Below, in pieces: positions 45,071 through 56,717 of a stretch of DNA of 64,000 bases (the stretch's first letter is position 1; each line of letters begins with the position of its first letter). Source of the stretch: Nemertoderma westbladi (Eukaryota > Xenacoelomorpha > Nemertodermatida > Nemertodermatidae); the NCBI GenBank assembly GCA_032718475.1, contig JAUCBJ010009132.1, positions 62,001-126,000 on the forward strand. The letters are read 5' to 3'. A program made the translations under genes and the position numbers. Below the pieces are notes generated by a model. That model was not told the DNA's origin, did not search any database, and worked only from the letters and a program-made list of their open reading frames with translations.

Positions 45071-47273
45071 TGGCTTCTCTGACCACGATTATGTATTATT
45101 ACATTGTGACACGAAGCTAAGCGCGACACCCACGTCCAAAAAAAGTAGCATAAGAATAACATACAGAGATTATAAACAGTTCTCAGAAAAAATTTTCTTG
45201 CAGGATATATCGCAAATAAATTGGGCCCCACTATACAATAACGCGGACATTGACAAATCATATAATTACTTCGAACATGAAATTGAAAACGTACTAAACA
45301 GACATGCTCCTATAACAACAAAAACAATAACAGAAAACAGAACTAAGAACACTACAAACAAAAATGCATGGGAAACACAGGAACTAAAACAACTAAATAA
45401 ACAAAAAATGGACTCACTATATATCTGGAGAACAACTAAAACTGATGATGATTATGCAAACTTTAAGACGAATAGAAATAAATACAATAACTTAAATCGC
45501 ACATTAAAAAATAATTATATGAAATCAAAATTTGCTGGGGCAAAAAATGCAAAATCACGCTGGAAAATAATTAACTCAATTTTAAATAAAAAAAGTACGA
45601 GCGATATGATTAATACAATAAAAACTAAAAATGGAAAAATTGAACACGGTTGCAAAATAATAGCTAATATACTCAACTCTACATTTTTAACACTGGGACT
45701 ACAGACTAGAAATATCACAAAACAAACACTACCTGTTAACACACATACTCCATTGTGCAATGATACTTTTTCATTTCACAATATCACTGTAACTGATCTC
45801 TTAACCATCTTGGATAAACTAAATACGAATAAATCTGCTGGTCCCTCCACAATTCCCCCACGCATAATAAAATTAATTAAGACAAAAATAGCCTACCCAT
45901 TAACATATATAATAAACCAAAGTTTAACCACATCGAAGTTCCCCTCAAACTTAAAAATGACTAATATTACCCCTGTTTTCAAAAAGGGAGATAGAGAGAA
46001 TGCTACCAACTATCGCCCAATATCTGTAACATCCACATTTGCTAAAATTTTTGAAACCGTAATGCTAAACCAAATTGTATCATATATAACTAAAAATAAA
46101 ATAATCAAAAATAAACAATTCGGTTTTCGCAAAGGATATGCAACTTCTGATGCATTAATTTACACTACAGAATCATGGAAAGCAACACTAGATAGCAATA
46201 AATATGTGGCCGTTGCAGCACTGGATGTAGCAAAAGCGTTCAACTCTTTAAATCATAATATCCTATTAAACAAACTTACCCGACTCGGATTTCACACTAC
46301 TGCCACCAACCTAATAGCAAACTACTTACATGATAGGGTGCAAAGAGTCAAAATTAATAATACTCATTCTGACTGGGCTAAAATTAATCACGGCATTCCA
46401 CAGGGTACCCAAGTAGGACCTATCCTATTTATTTTATACGTAAATAACATATCCGCCTTCTCTGATTTAGATCTAATCCAATATGCTGATGACACTCTAA
46501 TATTTGCATCACATTCAAATCCTTTAACAGCAACACACAATCTATCTGAACATGTAGACAAACTGGAACGTAACCTACTAGATATAAACCTAGATCTCAA
46601 CACGGATAAGACAGAATTTATCTTACTTTCTCCAAAAACCAGAACACCGAGCATAGAAAAAATACAACTAAAAACACAGTCATACACAATTGAACAATCC
46701 ACTTCAATTAAGTACTTAGGCGTTATTATTGATATTAGACTTAACTGGCACGCCCAAATTGACCAAATTACTCACAAAATGGCCCTTGCAATATCATGCC
46801 TACGCAATGTTAAAGGACAACTACCATTGAAGACAAAATTAAATATATATAAATCTACAGTATTACCTTACCAAAATTATTGCTCAGATTTGCTAGTACC
46901 ATTACACAAACAATATGGATATAAACAAAAACTATATGAAATAGAGAAACAACAAAACTTTGGTTTACGCGTAGTCTTCAGTAAAAAGAATAGGGATTCC
47001 ACCGGCACAGAACTTCGCACTTACATTCACTGCGAGAATTTAACGCTTTAAAATTCTTTCACAAATATACGCATAACTTATCCACCCCTTTCAAACACAT
47101 AGATCTACCATACTTACCAATTACTTTGTTAACTTCTGGTTCCCACAAACTTCTAAACCCACGCACGTACAATATTAAAATTCCAAAAACTTATTCAAAT
47201 CATGGAACTTACAGTTTAACAGTGGCACTTATTAAAATATGGAATAGTATCCCCACTGAAATTAAAAAACGAG
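45071..47273 (+). pseudogene. CR1/L2-like reverse transcriptase
   Basis: The frame at 45071-47051 starts with the displaced endonuclease C terminus (SGFSDHDYVLLHC). It has the RT motifs NITPVFKKGDRENATNYRPIS, QFGFRKGYATSDALI, VAALDVAKAFNSLNHN, HGIPQGTQVGPILFILYVNN and IQYADDTLIFAS, with the catalytic YADD at 46482. A frameshift near 47030 moves the C terminus (EFNALKFFHKY ... KIWNSIPTEIKKRE) into the frame ending at 47323; its last 16 codons are in the 3.02-kb unit. The RT core is otherwise intact over more than 600 codons, with strong A-ending codon use. The ATG at 44976 is in the inserted unit and is not the true start. Confidence 0.92.
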
Positions 47274-50200
47274 AGAAAGCCGCCCCAATATTAGATTATT
47301 ACAACAACATATCCATTGGGTAAGAAAGTGGAGGAGAGCCAGCCCGTCTCTTAATTTTTTAATTTATATTACGCGATCAATTTTCACTCATCTCGTCATG
47401 AACCCAACATGTATGTAACCTTTTGTTAAATTTGTTGGCTATGCGTTTGCGGTTGTTTGGGCGGAGTGTGGTAGGCCTACACTTTTCACACTTAAATATT
47501 TTGGTTGTGAAATGTTACAGGGCATAGCGATCTGAGATATTTCATTTATATTTTATTATGAGAGGAAGAAGAACATACAACGTTATTTACTATGTAACAA
47601 AATAATTGTTTTCGGGTTTAACTTGGAAGCCTCCCCAAATAGTTGATATACAATTATATTTAAAATTATTTCCATGGTCATGGTCATTCACCCGTCTTTA
47701 GTTAGAAATTTGTTTGCATGAAAGACAGTTTAGTTTAGTTTTTACTGATTTATTATCTCTTATCTGACTGGGGTAATAATATAGGATAGGATAAATGGAA
47801 GCAAAGTGTGACAGTAACAAATATTTCCCCGTCACCCTAGCATGTCTTAAGTATATGATATATCAAAGGGGTAAGTTTGGATTCACTGCATAAATGCAGT
47901 TCACCAAACTTCCCCCGAATACACACTGTAACTTCCCCCTTCCCCCAAATATCCTCTGTTGAATTAATTTGAAGCGATATAATAAGTACAAAATTGTGCG
48001 AGTTTTTAATTGTGTGGTCCAATTGTTATTTGATTTCTATTTATTATTTAAAGTGCATTTAATATCACACTGGTTTTTAGAATATTATACTATACAACCT
48101 TATGTTTTATTAATTTACCCAATCGAAGCCTCATAAGGGCCGGTTATTTGTACGCATATCCCCTAATGCGCTCAGTAAGGTTCAAACAACATATTAATAT
48201 GAAAATAAAGTATCTGCAAAGAAAATAACCCAATACTATATAATTTGACCTTATTAAAAAATTTGCACTTTTGCACACTTATTTGTACAAATGCACTTTA
48301 GCAGATCGTAATGGTGGCTCTTATTTAACAACCTTATGTTTATCCTCTACCGATCTACGATGGTGTATGATCAAGTGTCAGTCGCTAAAAGTGTCAAAAA
48401 TCCAATTTAATAAATCTGGATTTGCGATTTTGGACCATATTCATGGACATTTTAAGTCACTTTATAGACATAAAAAGTTAAACAAATGTTACGATTATAG
48501 TTAGAAATCATTCCAAACTACATTTTAATCCAAAAAATAACATTCTACGATGAATAGAACTGGAAATAATAGTGTTTGAAGTATCGAAAAAATGTTCACT
48601 ATTTAAGTGCATTTTGCACTAAGTGCACATGCGTCTTTTCCCAAGTTGTATACTATTTCACACACTACAATCTATTCTCTATCCAATGAAAAAAGTTTCA
48701 GATTAAACGGCCCTGTAGAACCGAAGTTATTTATGTTTAAAAATAGTCACTCGAAAATTTCAAATTCTCTTGGTCACATAGTCTAGTGGTTATCAATCAC
48801 GTTAATGAAACCTAAGTTCGTGGGTTCGAAACCCAATATTGACCTGACCATTCTTAATTTTTTTGCAAAAAAAATTATTTTTATTTTTTCACTAAAATCG
48901 CTCTAACTTCGGTTCTGGTGGTCCAAATTCAATAAAATTGGTATATTCTTTGCCGTAATTTTTTTCTTAATCTTTTGAGAAGGGGTTATTTTTGGCCCCA
49001 AAAAAATTAAAAAAAAGGGCCAAAATAACGCGATATTTTTCGACCCTTAAAATTCGTAATTTTAATTATATATGTTAAGATAAAAGATAGCGGAGTTAAT
49101 TTGATACTTTTTACAGGTACTTTTGGCGCAATACGCTATATTATAATGGAATAGCGATTTGTTAAAAAAAAAAATTTTTCGTCCCTTTTTATAAATATTA
49201 TATTTCACACGATCGCCTGCCGCTCCAGTTTTATAATACCTCCAGCGCTGTGATTAACGCTGTTAGATAGATAATTTAACGCACTATAAGTCTGTGTAAA
49301 CAAATCTCCCGTAAGTTAAGTAGTTTTCGAGCTAGACGATTTCCCGCGAAGCAAGTTTGAAGCGCGAAATTATAATTTTGGCCCTCATTTTTTTAATATC
49401 ATCCTTGGAGCAAAACCGATAGCATATTTGAATTCCCCGTATGGATATTGACTGTATAGAATGTACCTTAACCAACTAAAGTTAAAAATAAAAAATTATT
49501 CGATAAAAACTACTTTACAAATTCTGGCCCTTTTTGGCCCCTATTGCCGACATATTTTTTGTACCCCCTTTCGATAGGAACGTAGCCCCAATGGTCTTCT
49601 ACGAGTTTCATAAAAGAATTAGTGGATTCCTACCCGCGTTGTCGAATTAAACATTTCGGAAATAAGTTTTCCAAAAAAGACGGACAAAAACGTACAAATT
49701 TACAGCCCCTTTTTCCACCCGAAATTTTAATAAATATCTTACCCCCATTCGATACGAAGGTAGTACCACTCTTCCCCTTTCCAACCGCGTTACTTTCGTC
49801 CCCGTACGATTAATATTAGCCGAGTTATAGCGGATCCCGCAAAGTCATTTTGTCCGTTTTTTCAACTTTGACGGACATTTTCGGAAAAAAGGCGAGGTAA
49901 TCTTTTTTGAAAAAAAAAACGAATTCACTAATTAATCCCTTCTATCGTATCCCGGCGTCGGCTAAGCAATAACCTAGGGTTTTTTCGAGCCACTGTAGAG
50001 CGCCTTTCAAAAAAATTTTAAAATTGTCGAAAAAATGACGGTTTTTTGTCCGCCGTGTCCGTCGAAGGGTTCGATTTCATAATGTTAGAGTTGCTAATAT
50101 CTTAGAATTCCGAGCCGCTCCCCTGGTGAGAAAATAAAAAAATATGGTCAGTTCCTTCATCGAAAAGTCCCCCAGAATCCCAAGTTAACCTATATAGTTA

Positions 50201-50291
50201 GCGAGGGCCTGCGGCTTTAGGAGCGGCCGCGGTATTCACCTCCCTCATAGCGGCCGCGGCGGTGTTGCGTCAAATGGAGAAATATTTATCC
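47274..50291 (+). mobile_element. 3.02-kb unit, copy B, at the end of the RT ORF
   Basis: 3,018 bp from AGAAAGCCGCCCC to ATTTATCC, nearly identical to copy A. It is preceded by AAAAAACGAG in the RT ORF and followed by CACCGAG and then copy C. Either it is the natural 3' end and untranslated region of the CR1-like element (it supplies 16 in-frame codons and a stop), or a separate element that inserted after CGAG. The tRNA-like stretch at 48776-48851 is better preserved here (GTGGGTTCGAAACCC). Confidence 0.8.
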
Positions 50292-50298
50292 CACCGAG

Positions 50299-51714
50299 AG
50301 AAAGCCGCCCCAATATTAGATTATAACAACAACATTTCCATTGGGTAAGAAGTGGAGAAGAGCCAGGCCCGACTCTCAATTTTTTAGTTTATATTACGCG
50401 ATCAATTTTCACTCATCTCGTCATGAACACAACATGTATGTAAACTTTTGATAAATTTGTTGGCTATGCGTTTGCGGCTGTTTGGGCGGTGTGTGGTAGG
50501 CCTACACTTTTCACACTGAAACATTTTGGTTGTGAAATGTTCAGGGCACAGCGATCTGAGATATTTCATATATATTTTATTATGAGAGGAAGAAGAACAT
50601 ACAACGTTATTTACTATATTATATGTAACGAAATAATTGTTTTTGGGTTTGGAAGCCTCCCCAAATAGTTGATATACAATTATATTTAAAATTATTTCCA
50701 TGGTCATGGTCATTCACCCGTCTTTAATTAGAAATTTGTTTGCATGAAAGACAGTTTAGTTTATTTTTTTCTGATTATTATCTCTTATCTGACTGGGGTA
50801 ATAATAAAGGATAGGATAAATGGAAGCAAAGTGTGACAGTAACAATTATTTCCCAGTCACCCTAGCATGTCTTAAGTATACGATATCTAAAAGGGGGAAG
50901 TTTGGATTCACTGCATAAATGCAGTTCACCAAACTTCCCCCGAATGCACACTGTAACTTCCCCCTTCCCCCAAATATCCACTGTTAAATTAATTTGAAGC
51001 GATATAATAAGTACAAAATTGTGCGAGTTTTTAATTGTGTAGTCCATTTGTTATTTGATCTCTATTTATTGTTTAAAGTGCATTTAATATCACACTGGTT
51101 TTTTAGAATATTACAACCTTATGTTTTATTTATTAACCCAATCGAAGCCTTAATAAGGGCCGCTTATTTGTACGCATATCCCTAATGCGCTCAGTATGAG
51201 CCAAACAACATATTAATATGAAAATAAAGTATCTGCAAAGAAAAGAACCCAATGCTATATAATTTGACCTTATTAAAAAATTTTTTGCATACTTATTCGT
51301 ACAAGTGCACTTTAGCAGATCCTAATGGTGGTTCTTATTTAATAAACTTATGTTTATCCTCTACCGATCTACGATGGTGTATGATCAAGTGTCAGTCACT
51401 AAAAGTGTAAAAAATCTAATTTAATAAATCGCGACATTTGCGATTTTGGACCATATTCATGGGCATTTTAAGTCACTTTATATACATAAAAAGTTAAACA
51501 AATGTTACGATTATAGTTAGAAATCACTCCAAACTACATTTTAATCCAAAAAATAAAATTCTACGATGAATGGAACTGGAAATAATAGTGTTTGAAATAT
51601 CGAAAAAATGTGTACTTTTTAAGTGCATTATGCACTAAGTGCATATGCGTCTTTTCCCAAGTTGTATCCTATTTCACACACTACATACAATCTATCCTCT
51701 ATCCAATGAAAAAT
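50299..51714 (+). mobile_element. 3.02-kb unit, copy C, truncated and diverged
   Basis: It starts at the same base as copies A and B (AGAAAGCCGCCCC) directly after CACCGAG and follows them to TCTATCCAATGAAAAA, where similarity stops. Many substitutions and small indels against A and B show it is older. The distal half is missing. Confidence 0.82.
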
Positions 51715-53009
51715 GTAAAAGCTTTTGTGGGATGTAACTGGCCCTTTTGCTTTGCAATCCAGTTCCCCCCCAGGCGCTGGAATACTCTAAAAAGCTCTCT
51801 AACTCGAATGATGCAAAGCGACCGGCTGATTGGCTGATTTGTTATACGAGGGGCTCTTTGCTATGTTCTATCGGCCAACCAGAGCTATAGCAGCAGAGTA
51901 TGCAACAAGGGCAACCGAGCGGAGTGACTCATTTTGTGTGTTGGCCAAGGGCTGCAAAAATCCTGATAGTTCGGCATTTAGATATTCGTGGAACCTGTGG
52001 AATCTGGTGTTCTGCCAATGAGAGCTATCCCTCTCTGTGTAAAAAGATACCTGCAACGGTGTTAGAGTCAGAGAGTTCTTGTTATAGTTGTGTTGTTTCT
52101 ATCTAGGCCAAGAACACCGGCTCTGGAGTCAATTGTTTTCAGACTTTAGAAGAAACATTAGTAGGCTTAGATTATAGAACGTATAACTGTTATCTCGCCA
52201 TAATTATCAACTAACCAAACAATCATATCATATCTTAACCTACCGTCTTAATGCTGTTTACTGTTGTTATTGTTTGTATCAGTTGGTTGAATATTATTAT
52301 TTGGAGAACATCTATAAAGAACCCAAATTTCCCAATTTTCTTGATACACTACAGGTTAGAGAGACAGGATACATATAACAATTGCGACTTATGTTATCGT
52401 GGTTTGTAGTGAACCTAATGCTATTTGATAGGCACTACATGAGTCAATTGCTGTTCTCTTTATGTGTGATAAAATTCATTGACGGTCGGCAGATTAGTGT
52501 GCAGTATTGTGCGGTACCGGTAGTGTGCATGATTGTGGCTGATAACTAAGCATTTCCTAAAGAATGCGCCTCATACGTGAATCATAAGCCTTACCGACTT
52601 ACCGTTGTGTTTAGTATAAGTCATAGCTCTGTTTACCTAGATAGAGCGCCACGTCCTAAAGGAACTGTTAATATTTCCCGAAAGTGAATAATATTGGTCA
52701 GAAATTATTTATTAACGATCAATCGAATAATACAGTAAGCTTACACTGCAATAACAATCTAAGCCCTCCGAATCCAGTCTCCCGGGTATATCCAGCGGGT
52801 GAATGGACGCGCACTAGACTGGCTTCGGCTAATGTTGTGTTTATTGGTATTAAATACTTGTCATTTTCTAAAGTCTATTTATAAACCAAAAGACATATAA
52901 ATTTTGGCAGGTTAAACTGCTAAAGGTCTTCAAAAGCGCGTACAATAACAGTTATTTTCTTTATTGCAGTAAGCAATAAAGTTGAAAGTACCGGTAGACC
53001 GGTAAACCT
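51715..53009. other. unique DNA without a recognisable gene
   Basis: From the break of copy C onward the composition is more balanced. The first 400 bp contain several CCAAT-type sequences in both orientations (GATTGGCTGAT near 51830, CGGCCAACC near 51871, GCCAATGAGAG near 52015), which could belong to a promoter or LTR, but I find no partner repeat. ORFs are short. Nothing else is recognised. Confidence 0.4.
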
Positions 53010-53165
53010 GAATCGGTACTGCTGTAGGTCCGTAGGCCCAACTGCCAGAATGGGTACTGCTGTAGGTCCGTAGGCCCAACTGCCAGAATCGGTACTGCTG
53101 TAGGTCCGTAGGCCCAACTGCCAGAATCGGTACTGCTGTAGGTCCGTAGGCCCAACTTTCCTAAC
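53010..53165. repeat. 38-bp tandem repeat, four copies
   Basis: Four units starting AATCGGTACTGCTGTAGGTC and ending GTAGGCCCAACTGCCAG, with minor changes at the edges. The minus-strand peptides over this stretch are products of the repeat. Confidence 0.9.
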
Positions 53166-53289
53166 CGGTACTTCCAGTATAAGTACATTAGTATTATTCG
53201 ATTTTGATTATTGTATACCGGTAGGTCTCGATATTAAATCGGGGACGCCTGGTTTTTATTGGGATTTTACTTAGGTCTATTTCTGTCAG

Positions 53290-53873
53290 TTTTATTTCCT
53301 AGTAAGTTAATATTGAGCTGAAGACGTGTAAGTCTGCTCAGATTGTTCAGATAATTGTAGGCCGGACTGTTGTCGGACTGTTGTTGGGTCTGGAGAGATT
53401 GCGGCGTGTGTGGAGTTTGTCCGATAAAGTGCCAGTTAGTAAGTTGGGGCAGCCAGAGCTGTAAGGTCAATCCACTCTTAAAGAATAAGTAGTACTACCG
53501 TGTTAGAACGCATACTAACTAACCATTTTGGAATCTGCACATACTGTAGTTTATTTAGGCTTGATAGTAGTCTGCCAGCGTTTTTAGTCTGTGTTTGTTT
53601 GTGTGGTCTGTTCAGGTACCGTAATAGTTATTACTCAGATATTTTGTAGGCTGGATTGTTGTCTAGCTATTATTAGGTCTGAAGAGATTGCTGCGTGTGT
53701 AGAGTTTGTCTGATAAAGTGCCAGTTAGTAAGTTGGGGCAGCCAGAGCTGTAAGGTCAATCCCCTCTTAAAGAATAAGTCGTACTACCGTGTTAGAACGC
53801 ATACTAACTAACCATTTCGGAATCTGCACATACTGTAGTTTATTTAGGCTTGGTGGTAGTCTGCCAGCGTTTG
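53290..53873. repeat. 289-bp tandem duplication
   Basis: The segment with GATAAAGTGCCAGTTAGTAA through GTCTGCCAGCGTTT occurs at 53424-53582 and again 289 bp later. The upstream halves (GTTTGTCCGATAAAG and GTTTGTCTGATAAAG) are more diverged. It lies upstream of the BEL/Pao-like ORF and may be part of its leader. Confidence 0.85.
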
Positions 53874-54860
53874 GTTTGTATTTTGTTTGAGTATTCTGTA
53901 CGGGTAGCGTAATATTTATTATTCAGAGTTTATGCGATTATTCGCAACATTCATGTCCCCAAGTTTATTCCTACAGTAATTGTGCTTGTTACACATACCG
54001 TTATAGTTAAATTAACCCCGGTACTACACGGGCTGCTTGGCGTAGGTAAAGACTGGTGACTTTGTGCTCCGGTCACTCCAGCAGATGCCGTGGTTCTTTT
54101 AACTGTTCAAGTATATTTAACTGCTGGTTATTTGTTTTTAATAAGTACTTGTACCTAATTTAGGGTTTGGTGTACAGTGCTTTCCGAAAGTAATTAGTGT
54201 GTAGGCAGTGTATTGTGTTGTAAAGTGGTTAATAGGCACGTTGGATCTGGTAGTCCGCGGTAATTAACTTCTAGGTAGGAACACTCCGTGATACATAACG
54301 TAGTACCTATAGCGATACGGCTATAGGTCGTCAGACGGTGGTATTTTTCCTATCTGGACAGCGCAACATATTTACTACTACTTATTATTTTCAAATACCG
54401 TAGTACCCTGTCCGTTGTAATAACCAGAAATTCTAACCCTTTGTTAGGCTGGTTTGTAGACTTCCTGTAAAATTACCCTAAAAATTTCGTACGTAATATT
54501 TTTTGTTGTGTTTAATTAGAGATTTAATCTCACCCGTATCGTAAGTAATTCGTAGATAAGTAACTTAGGAAGTAGAATTATTTGTTTTAGTGTCCAATAA
54601 GTAGCACTTCACTGAGAGCGCACAGCTTTTGTGTAGTGATTAATTCCCAGAAATAATAACATCTATTTCAATATTGTAACAAAACCCCTCATACGCGCAC
54701 ATATAAATCCACTAAATCTATTAATAAAATAGTAGGCCTGTTATACAACACTTAGGTCTTAATATCAGTTGGACTGCTGCTCAAATAACGGTAATAAAGT
54801 AAGTAAAGTAACCAAGTAACCCCTAACATTCAGAAATTCAATTATTTAAAATAATTGACA
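53874..54860. other. AT-rich DNA upstream of the BEL/Pao-like ORF
   Basis: No gene or clear repeat is seen. It could contain the missing upstream LTR and leader, but I found no partner sequence downstream of the ORF. Confidence 0.4.
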
Positions 54861-54862
54861 TA

Positions 54863-55105
54863 CCGGTATTTACAATAGGCTTATTATATTTATTCTATAA
54901 ATTTAGGCTGAAATCATACCGGTATTCTGTAATTAATTCTAGTCTGTAATAATTATACTTATATACTATAAGTGTCAGCTGTATACCGGTATTCATGATA
55001 GGCCTATTATATATTTATATATATTTGTGCTAAAATTATATACCGGTACTCTGTGACAAATCTAGTCTGTAATAATACTTATATATATACTATAAGCATA
55101 CCGGT
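54863..55105. repeat. about 119-bp degenerate tandem repeat with TACCGGTA palindromes
   Basis: Two copies, starting near 54863 and 54982, share TACCGGTATT, ATAGGC(C/T)TATTATAT, TACCGGTA(T/C)TCTGT and TCTAGTCTGTAATAAT. ATACCGGTAT is a palindrome that recurs five times at intervals of about 60 bp just upstream of the Gag ORF. Confidence 0.7.
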
Positions 55106-55241
55106 ATTCTAATATATTATATATATCACGCTACACTGAGTAGCAGTATCGGTAATTAATTGTGAGGCTAACAGTGATACTGAATTACTAGACTTGCTTT
55201 AACTGTAATATAGCAGTAGGCATTCAACTGTACAATCGAAC

Positions 55242-55883
55242 ATGGCTGACACAAGGCAAACTCTGTCAGATAGTCTCCTAGAAACAACAGCCTGTTTCTC
55301 AGATCAAAGTGTAGAGAATCCCAGACCGAGATCTGAAACCCCTCATACTGTAAGAAGGGCAACCCCTGCAGTGGTTGTGTCAGAACCTAGGTTGGTAGAA
55401 AAGATTTCGCAATTTGCGAAGTTAGTGAAGCGCCGTTGGTCTGCCATAGGCACTCGGGCCCAAGTCAAGCGGGATCAAGAAGAAGCTATAAAACAGCAGC
55501 AACCTCCTAGCCAAGAACCTAGTTCTCAGCGGCCCGATAGCTCCAGTAGTTCGGATACTGTTGAGCGGACGCCCGAACGCGGAGCGAAGATGGCGGATAC
55601 GGTTTATGATGAGCGGCCAACCTATGAAGAATCAACCGACGCCACTTCTTCTCAAGTGGAAAGCGAGGTGGAAAGCGAAGTGGAAAGCGAATTAACAGCA
55701 GCAGAGAAGCCGCGAACTAGAGACGCCATTGACATCTATCTGTCAGACTATCAGCGATTCATAGGAGACGAAGAGTTGAGGAGACGACTGTCTGGACTTC
55801 GCCCTAATAGTGAAGGAACCAAGCTTGTGTTGGACGCAATCGATGCGGAAATGTTAGCTGCAAACCAAGCTAAATTTGATTAA
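55242..55883 (+). pseudogene. BEL/Pao-type Gag, N-terminal part ending in a premature stop
   Basis: 213 codons from ATG 55242. Hydrophilic and rich in Ser, Glu and Gln. It contains ISQFAKLVKRRWSAIGTRAQ, a threefold VESE repeat, and DIYLSDYQRFIGDEELRRRL before the TAA. The same frame continues directly after the stop into the Ala/Glu/Lys coiled coil, so the TAA is read as a nonsense mutation. Regulated readthrough is a less likely alternative, as the context TAAAAA is not a known leaky one. Confidence 0.75.
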
Positions 55884-56708
55884 AAACTCCACCTCGTTAG
55901 AGTCCAAGAAGAACAAGTAAAGAAAAAACGGATAGAGGACAGAAAGGCAGTAGCAGCGGCGAAAGCGGCAGCGGCAGTGGAAGAGGCAAAAGCGGCAGCG
56001 GCAGTGGAAGCGGCAACGGCAGTAGCATCGGCGAAACCGGCAGAGGCAGTAGCAGAAGCAAAAGCGGCAGCGGCAGTGGAAGCAGCCAAAGCAGCAGCAG
56101 CAATGGCATTGGCAGAAGCAGAACAGAGGGCGTCTGAAGAGACCACACAACTGGAGTTGGAAAATCTTCAAGAGACGCAAGACAACATAAATAAACAGTT
56201 AACTGCTAGTCAAATGCAGATGATGAGTCGATCTACTCCCAAACGTCAAGAATACACATCATCGGAAGAAGGCGAGACCACCGATCCTGAAGGCGGAGGA
56301 AATAGATCTCGTCTAAGCAGGCGTAGAAAAACATCTCACCGTTATAAATTGCCTGATTTGCCCCCAGCGGTTAGAAGACAACTAGCTAGCACAGACTTAG
56401 GTAGTACAGAACCCACAGAACAAATTATTCAGGTCAAAAGACTCCCTACAATAGTTGATGAGCCTGAAATAATTAGGCCTGTCGTTCCCAAAGCCACTCC
56501 TGTGCTAGAGACCCCTGTACTTCCAGAGCTTAACTCTAAATTCCCTTTACACAGTACTACACTGCCTGTACCCGGTAGAACAGTCCATGAGAATGTCCCT
56601 GTCCTGGAAGCTGAGAGAGAAATCAAAGATTTGTCTCTCGTCGTCCCGCGTCAGCCCGCTACAATGTTGGCGACTCCCGCTTCGGCGGTCGAGTGGGTAG
56701 AGGAGTGA
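55884..56708 (+). pseudogene. BEL/Pao-type Gag, coiled-coil middle part
   Basis: Continuation of the same frame. A stretch of about 60 residues is almost entirely Ala, Glu, Lys and Val (AAAAVEEAKAAAAVEAA-type repeats), predicted as a long helix. A basic, Pro-rich linker follows (SRLSRRRKTSHRYKLPDLPP), ending at the TGA 56706-56708. Its 5' end has no ATG until 55977. The alternating GCAGCG codons show internal repeat expansion. Confidence 0.75.
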
Positions 56709-56717
56709 CGGCGGGGG

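Larger units (their letters stand above)
39847..51714 (+). mobile_element. CR1/L2-like non-LTR retrotransposon, composite with nested insertions
   Basis: Plus-strand composite: hydrophobic ORF1 (39847-41319, split by RTE-like B2), 2A-like motif (41318-41341), endonuclease (41408-42046), 3.02-kb unit A (42047-45063), reverse transcriptase (45071-47273) and two further copies of the unit (47274-50291 and 50299-51714). The 5' boundary is uncertain: it may start just after the receptor donor at 39833 or later. The element is interrupted, has at least three frameshifts and is not functional as it stands. Confidence 0.75.

Noticed and set aside
43044-49813. Pairs of 60-77-codon ORFs repeated at 42.6-44.6 and 47.8-49.8 kb
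   Set aside because: They occur twice only because the 3.02-kb unit is duplicated. There is no start context or recognisable content, and most are altered or absent in copy C.
52920-53470. Minus-strand ORFs of 65-75 codons
   Set aside because: Made by the 38-bp repeat and neighbouring sequence. No recognisable protein and no conserved start.
55854-56180. Ala-, Cys- or Leu-rich minus-strand ORFs
   Set aside because: Shadows of the repetitive GCA/GCG codons of the Gag coiled coil on the plus strand.
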